Below are positions 58,530 through 64,000 of a stretch of DNA of 64,000 nt, piece after piece; the first letter of the stretch is position 1, and each line of letters opens with the position of its first letter. Below the pieces are notes generated by a model, which saw only the letters and a program-made list of their open reading frames with translations, was not told the DNA's origin and made no database searches. Source of the stretch: Euptelea pleiosperma (lineage: Eukaryota > Streptophyta > Magnoliopsida > Ranunculales > Eupteleaceae); contig CM068551.1 in assembly GCA_035048495.1 (NCBI GenBank), forward strand, positions 18,540,248 to 18,604,247, given 5' to 3'. Made by a program: the position numbers and the translations under genes.

Positions 58530-59452
58530 TGCACCTGCCTAATCTGCATTACAGTATGCTTCCACCCTGAGGTGGCAATGAACTTCAAACAATATGCCTC
58601 GACCTGGTGACCCCTTGAGATACCGAAGAGCTCTGTGTGCAGCCTCAAGATGTGGTGACCGAGGTGAATGCATGAATCGGCTAATGACACTGCATAAGCA
58701 ATGTCAGGCCGTGTATGGGCCAGATATATCAATCTGTCAACCAATCGTTGAAATAAGGCAGGATCACTTAGAAGTGCACCGTCCTCGGAATTCAACTGAT
58801 GGTTATGATCAATAGGAGTATCTAGGACATACTTTCTCTGTGAAATGAAGATGTCTCTCGATGACCTGGCAACCTCAATCCCTAGAAAGTATCTCAATGG
58901 TCCTAGATCTTTCGTCTCAAACTCAGACGACAAGAAGGCCTTGAGCCTCGTGATCTCTGTCGGGTCACTCCCCGTAATGACTATGTCATCCACATATACG
59001 ATCAATGCAGTGGTACTGGTCTGTAGATGCTTCATAAACATAGTGTGATCTGCCTGACTCTGTGTGTAGCCTACCTTTCTCACTGCAGTGATGAACCGTT
59101 CAAACCAAGCTCGAGGAGATTGCTTCAACCCATATAAAGCTTTCTTCAGTCTGCACACCCTGTCTTCACTTCCAGCAAGTTTCAACCCTGGTGGCACTTT
59201 CATGTAAACTTCCTCTGTTAGGTCCCCATGTAGAAAAGCATTCTTTACATCCAGCTGATGTAAAGGCCATGATCTATTCATAGCCAAGGACAGTAGAACC
59301 CTGATTGAGTTCATCTTGGCTACAGGTGCAAATGTCTCCTGGTAATCTATCCCATAGGTCTCGGTGAACCCCTTGGCAACTAGCCGAGCTTTGTAGCTAT
59401 CAATAGAACCATTTGCATTGCTCTTCACGGTGACGACCCACTTGCACCCCAC
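58526..59452 (-). pseudogene. Copia C reverse transcriptase (308 aa frame)
   Basis: Contains [58 protein letters not shown], the catalytic box [14 protein letters not shown], and [20 protein letters not shown]. The C-terminal end shifts frame (HLGHHILRLHTELF). Best preserved polymerase in the window. Confidence 0.88.
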
Positions 59453-59509
59453 TGGTTTCTCCCCCCTGGGTAAAGAAACAAGATCCCATGTCTTGTTTTT
59501 TTCAAGAGC

Positions 59510-60500
59510 CTACATTTCGTCTATCATAGCCCCTTTCCACTTTGGGTGAATGAGTGCATCTGCAATGGTAGATGGCAAGGAAACAGACGAAACTGTGCTA
59601 ACAAATGTCTGATAAGATGGAGACAATGACTGGTAAGAAACGAAGTGAAAGATATGGTGTTCGGTGCAAGTGCGCACACCCTTACGAAGTGCAACGGGTA
59701 GATCCTCCTCTGGAGTAGGAGTCTCTGAGGACTCATGAACTAAAGCAGGGGTAGAAACAATACCTGGATCTGGATTCGAGGGTAGACTGGAAGGCACAAA
59801 ATCAATGACTTGTCATTTCTTCCTGGATCTGACATAAACTCGCATATCCGCCGCTGTAGTAGTAGAAGTGTCCTTGTCAATAGTAGACACAGATTCGACC
59901 ATAGGCATAGGGGTGGAGATGGGTACAAGAACCGGCATGGGGACAGGGACTCTCGTCCACAATATCACACTCCCCTGAAGAGAGACCCTGCTGCCAAAGA
60001 ACGGAACGTGCTCAGAAAGGTGACGTCCAGAGATGTGAAACGTCGACGCGAACCCGGATGATAGCATTTGTATCCCTTCTGAGTGGAAGGGTACCCCAGG
60101 AAAATACATCTCAAGGCCTGTGCATCAAGTTTGTCACGAGAGTGACGATGAACATGCACATAGCAAACACACCCAAAGACTTTGGGAGGAACAATGAAGG
60201 CTGGACTATCAGGAAACAGGATAGACAAAGGGGTCTAAAAGCCAAGAATGAAAGAGGGCATGCGATTGATGAGATACATAGCCAGAAGGATAGATTCAAA
60301 CCACAAAGATTTTGGAACCTGCATCCCAAGACGAAGGGCACGCTCAACCTCGAGAAGGTGATGGTTTTTGCTTTCAGCTTTCCCATTTTGTTGGGGAGTC
60401 AATGGACAAGAAGTTTGATGTACAATGCAATGAGAGGCAAAGCAATCTCTAAGGCTCCCATCTAGGTACTCACCCCCATTATCAGATCAAAGAATTTTGA
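59510..60500 (-). pseudogene. Copia C integrase C-terminal part and linker
   Basis: Pieces in different frames: [90 protein letters not shown], then EDLPVALRKGVRTCTEH and PKWKGAMIDEM leading to the reverse transcriptase. Stops and frameshifts break it. Confidence 0.8.
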
Positions 60501-60647
60501 GTGGGGTACTGAACTGAGTGGTGACCATCTTGTGGAAGGTCTGAAAAATGGAAGAAACCTCATCTTTCGACTTCATAAGATATACCCAGGTAGAGCCATT
60601 GAAATCATCAACAAATGTAACAAAATATCGGAATCCAAATAAAGACA

Positions 60648-61229
60648 TCACTGGGGAGGACCCCACACATCAGAATGCACAATATTGAAAGGAATATTAC
60701 TTTTATTTTCACTCAGAGGAAAAACAGTGCGACAATGCTTTGCGAGTTCACAAGTTTCACAGTGGAACAGAACATCACAAAGAAAAGAGAAAGCAGGAAA
60801 GACACGCTTTAAAACTGACACGGGTACATGACCAAGCCGATTATGCCAAAGCAATAACTGGTCTTTATTGACTCGACAACTGCTACTGATGCTGGACTGA
60901 TGTGCTGAAGAAGAAACTGAGCGATACAAGCGGTAAAAGGCACATTCCTCACGTCCACTGCCAATCGTCCGCCTCGACTCCAGATCCTGAAACACACAGT
61001 GAGAAGGAAAAAATGTTACACTGCAATTAAGATTCTTGGTAAGGCTACTGACATATAAAAGATTAGCTGTAAACTGAGAAACATGCAGTACCGAGGACAA
61101 GGTTAGTGCTGAAGAGGCAAGAACATTGCCCTTCCCGAAAACAGAGGAAAGGGTGCCATCAGCTATCCTAACCTTGTCAAGACCAGAACAAATAGAATAA
61201 CTAGAGAAAACTGAAGACATACCAGTCAT
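60648..61229 (-). pseudogene. Copia C protease end, GAG-pre-integrase and integrase start
   Basis: Reads MTGMSSVFSSYSICSGLDKV, VRIADGTLSSVFGKGNVLAS, LLLWHNRLGHVPVSVLKRVF, FHCETCELAKHCRTVFPLS and NIVHSDVWGPPQ. Just upstream the protease site is WIIDSEASDHMTG, with Glu in place of the Gly of DSGA. His and Cys of the HHCC zinc site are present. Confidence 0.85.
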
Positions 61230-61566
61230 ATGATCAGAGGCCTCGGAATCGATGATCCATGAGGGACTAGAAGGAACAGTGGATATAGAGAAAGCAAATC
61301 CAGTACCTGTCTGGGCATAGGTGGAGGTAGAAGTGGAGGCATTCCCATTGAGCTAGGCCATCATACGACGAAGTCGCTCAAGATCACCGGGAGAAAAAAA
61401 GTCCATATCCCCAGTGGTAGGAGGTGCGGAGGTGCTGAGGGTGCAGTGTCCTAAGCCATAGAAAGTGCTGCAGGAGGTTCCTGTCTTGCTAAAGATCGCT
61501 GACGTGGATTTGGGACCAGACCTGGTGGGCGCCCATGTAGCTCCCAACAAGTGTCCTTCACATGGC

Positions 61567-62403
61567 CTAGACGGCTGCAGTGATTACACTTGGGAAGTCG
61601 CCTGTCATCACCGGTCTTCTTCTGGAAGAATTATGACCCTTCTGAGACACAGAGGCAAGGGTAGATCGATCCTGAGTGTCACTACCACTGCGTAGCTGCA
61701 TGGCAGTGCAACGACTATCCTCACCCTGAATGTAGGCATAGACCTGTGCCAATGAAGTAGGGGGAGAAGATCTGCCAAGTATTTGAACACGGGCATCTTC
61801 GAAGCTAGGATGAAGGCCGGAAAAGAACTGGAATATCTGAGACTGCTCAACCATAGCACGGAAAGACTTCACATCCGCAGCACAAACCGGGGTGTAGTCC
61901 TGATAATGATCTATCTCTTCCCATTTGCTTCGAAGAGAAGCATAATAGGTACCATGCTTGAGCTCCCCCTGTCGGAGACAAGCAATCTCTTGCTCTAACT
62001 CATAAAGCTTCGCAAAGTTGCCAACCTGTGAATAGGTTTCGGTAACAGAATCCCAGATTTCCTTCGCTGTATGAAGGAACACGAACTCCCTATTGATCTG
62101 GGGTTGCATCGAATGGAGAAGCCAAGACATCACCGTAAGGTTCTCCATAGCCCATTTCCGGTGGGATTTGTTTGTGGCGACAGGCTGGACTGTCTTTCCT
62201 GTGAGGTACTCACTATAGCCACGTCCCCTGATGTACATGAGTGCTGATGTCTTCCACTCAAGATAGTTGGTCCCATCAAACTTGACCGTAGTGATGCATA
62301 ATTGGGGGTTGTGGTCTCCATGAGAACCTTGAGACGGAGTGCTATCCTCAACTGATGAAACCTCTGATGAACTCATCGCAGCAGAAGGCCTGGAAATAAT
62401 CAA
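61567..62403 (-). pseudogene. Copia C gag (278 aa frame)
   Basis: Gag/UBN2-type frame: ITTVKFDGTNYLEWKTSALM, MSWLLHSMQPQINREFVFLH, KEIWDSVTETYSQVGNFAKL, LHPSFEDARVQILGRSSPPT. The zinc knuckle (CNHCSRLGHVKDTC) lies about 61593-61552 in a shifted frame, so the original gag is truncated by a frameshift near 61610. Confidence 0.87.
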
Positions 62404-62439
62404 CTGACGAACGGAAGGTCTGCAGAACCTAAACCAAGG

Positions 62440-63000
62440 TTCGGGGGGTTCCTACGAGCACTTTGGGAGGTGCGGTTAGGGTAGAAGTGCCCTAGGAACC
62501 TTGGTTTCCAAAACAGAAGAAAACCCTAAAAAGGCAAAAATCAGATCCAGGCCAAAAACTCGGGCGATTTTTCAAACCGAAGATCCGACAGTCAGAAAAA
62601 ATCCCAAACCAAGCTCTGTAGATCCCAGATAATCCACAAGGAGGTGCGGTTATGGTAGAAAGCCCAAAGAACGCCCGAATCTCGAGGCAGAAAAAACCCA
62701 AAATCTGAGTCGGAGATCCGATTTTTCGAACCGGAGATCCGACGATCAAAAAATTCTCAAACGAGACTCTATAGATCCCAGATAATCCACAGGGAGGTGC
62801 GGCTAGAGTAGAGAGCCCAAGCAGTGCACGAATCTCAAGAGATAAAAAACCCGAAATCTGAGCCCGGGATCCGATTTTTGGAACCGAAGATCGATGATCC
62901 AAAAATTCTGAAATAAGTTTCTGTCGAACCTTACTAGCCCTATGAGAGGGGCGGTTTGGGTATAGAACCCAAAAATGACACGAATCTCGAGGAAAATCAA
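62440..63000 (-). repeat. ~152-bp tandem repeats in Copia C leader
   Basis: GAGGTGCGGTTA.GGTAGA and variants recur at about 62466, 62641, 62795 and 62946, each followed by GAATCTC and GATCCGATTTTT-type sequence. About 3.5 units between the primer site and gag. Open frames here merely reflect the repeat. Confidence 0.8.
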
Positions 63001-63278
63001 AACCCAAAAAACCTTGATACACGTGTTCTATGAAAAAACTGATAAAAAATCCTGAATAACGGGGATAGAGTGGATCTCTAACGATTGATAGCGGGCAATA
63101 CACCAGGAATGATAGAACTCTGGTTCCTTTGCTTCAAAAAAGACCCAAGAACTTCGCAGGAGGACTCTCTGCGATTTGCTCAAAACTTGCTCGAACTTCG
63201 GATGCCCACATATAAGATCTTCGTGGAAACTCTAGGGGACAATGATTTAGGCCCTAGAGTAACCATGCTCTGATACCA

Positions 63279-63620
63279 TGTTGTTGTTTGAGGTTGTCAC
63301 CAATATGCTAAAGATTGAGAGAGAGAGAGAGAATGAAGGTTAGGGAGAGAAGAAGAGATTAGGGTTTGAGAGAGAATGGGGAGATTGAAGTGAATATTCA
63401 ATCTCCCATAAGTAATATTTATAAGTAGGGGAAACCCCTTCTACAAGTAAAGGAGAAATCGTGTGGGTCAAGTGGGGGCCCACCATTTAACCCACTAACA
63501 TGAAATAAAGAGATTGTGGGTTAAGTGGGTGGGCCCATAAGCAATAGAGAATAAACCCCACGTGGGCTAGTAGAACGCAGCCCACTAAGAACACCCCCAC
63601 GCGGGTGTACATAGAATCCA
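63279..63620 (-). repeat. Copia C 5' LTR, slightly truncated
   Basis: Matches the 57727-58078 LTR closely but lacks a short piece near GGGCCCATAAG and its last bases, running into GGTCTGGACATGG. Confidence 0.85.
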
Positions 63621-64000
63621 AGGTCTGGACATGGATTTCAAGGTCTGTCAAAAATTTCTGAAACTCCTCCTTCTGGTGGTTCTCTATTTTACAGGATTTA
63701 TGGTGATTTTTTGAGAATTTTTTGGAGCCTCTATCATGGTGTTTTTTATGTTCTACCCGAATATTCAAAAAAATTGTGTTTTCTCTCTATCGCTTTGTCC
63801 GATCTGTTGGGGTTTTTTTTCTTGGCCTTGTTAGTTGTTTTTGGTTCCCTACAATTGTAGGAACCCATTGGATCCATCCATGTTCTGTTCCATGGAGGAT
63901 TGGAGTTTCGGTGAGGTGATCTTCACCCAACGTCTATACAAAGGATTACGTATAGGTTATATTCAACCCATTTGTGGTTGTTTTTTTATCTTGTTGATTT
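63621..64000 (+). other. Probable Copia leader-like sequence at window edge
   Basis: GATTTTTTGAGAATTTTTTGGAGCC and nearby T-rich sequence resemble the leader of element B (about 45110-45170). It may be part of another Copia element. No frame is recognisable. Confidence 0.3.

Larger units (their letters stand above)
57727..63620 (-). mobile_element. Copia LTR retrotransposon C, most complete element
   Basis: LTRs 57727-58078 and 63279-63620 start TGTTGTTGTTTGAGGTTGTC. The polypurine tract is opposite CTCCCCCTCAAGC (58079), and the primer site TGGTATCAGAGC lies opposite 63267-63278 in the minus direction. Gag, protease, integrase, reverse transcriptase (with YVDD) and RNase H follow in Copia order. 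The leader carries ~152-bp tandem repeats. The right LTR ends ATCCAA instead of ATCCAACA and no target duplication is visible. Frameshifts occur in gag and integrase. Confidence 0.9.

Noticed and set aside
62492..63103. Minus-strand 203-codon frame upstream of Copia C gag
   Set aside because: It follows the ~152-bp tandem repeats of the leader; its repeated peptide only mirrors the DNA repeat.
1..64000. CRISPR array, operon, phage or bacterial defence system
   Set aside because: Spliced plant genes and plant retrotransposons fill the window. The repeats seen are LTRs, MITEs or tandem duplications, not regularly spaced arrays.

Overview
The window is nuclear DNA from a flowering plant. Two split host genes, both on the minus strand, have plant-specific domain combinations. 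The rest is plant transposons: Copia LTR elements primed by initiator Met-tRNA, LINEs ending in TATCAAAA-type tails, tRNA-derived SINEs and MITEs. Kilobase introns packed with transposons suggest a lineage with a large genome; a magnoliid-like origin is a weak guess.

Region by region. 1-6,200 is intergenic and repeat-rich (SINE, several inverted-repeat MITEs), with a possible first exon of a leftward gene near 2,000. 6,203-20,022 is a five-exon gene for a 205-residue signal-peptidase-like (S26) protein, homologous to Arabidopsis At2g31140/At1g06200. Its 2.5 kb intron 2 holds a LINE. Its 9.9 kb intron 1 holds a LINE tail, a SINE, three copies of a non-autonomous LTR element (two forming a long palindrome) and a RTE-like tail split by a hAT-type MITE. 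20,023-28,185 is intergenic, with an inverted 0.8 kb copy of part of the neighbouring gene next to a degraded LINE.

28,186 to beyond the right edge is a PRAF/RLD-type gene encoding PH, RCC1 repeats, FYVE and BRX domains. Seven exons are visible (28,186-53,295). The exon or exons for the PH N-terminus were not found and probably lie beyond 64,000. Copia elements sit in its introns: 34,485-40,195 (minus, chimeric, with a plus-strand Copia fragment inside), 44,747-50,118 (plus, 5-bp target duplication) and, upstream of the first visible exon, 55,551-57,726 (plus, partial) abutting 57,727-63,620 (minus, both LTRs).

The host genes are unrelated in function: one is a probable inactive peptidase-fold protein, the other a trafficking/polarity protein. 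I found no CRISPR, operon, rRNA or convincing tRNA gene and no sign of a new multi-gene system. The most interesting items are the apparent loss of both catalytic residues in the S26 protein, the inverted exon-bearing duplication, the LTR palindrome, and the chimeric Copia element.
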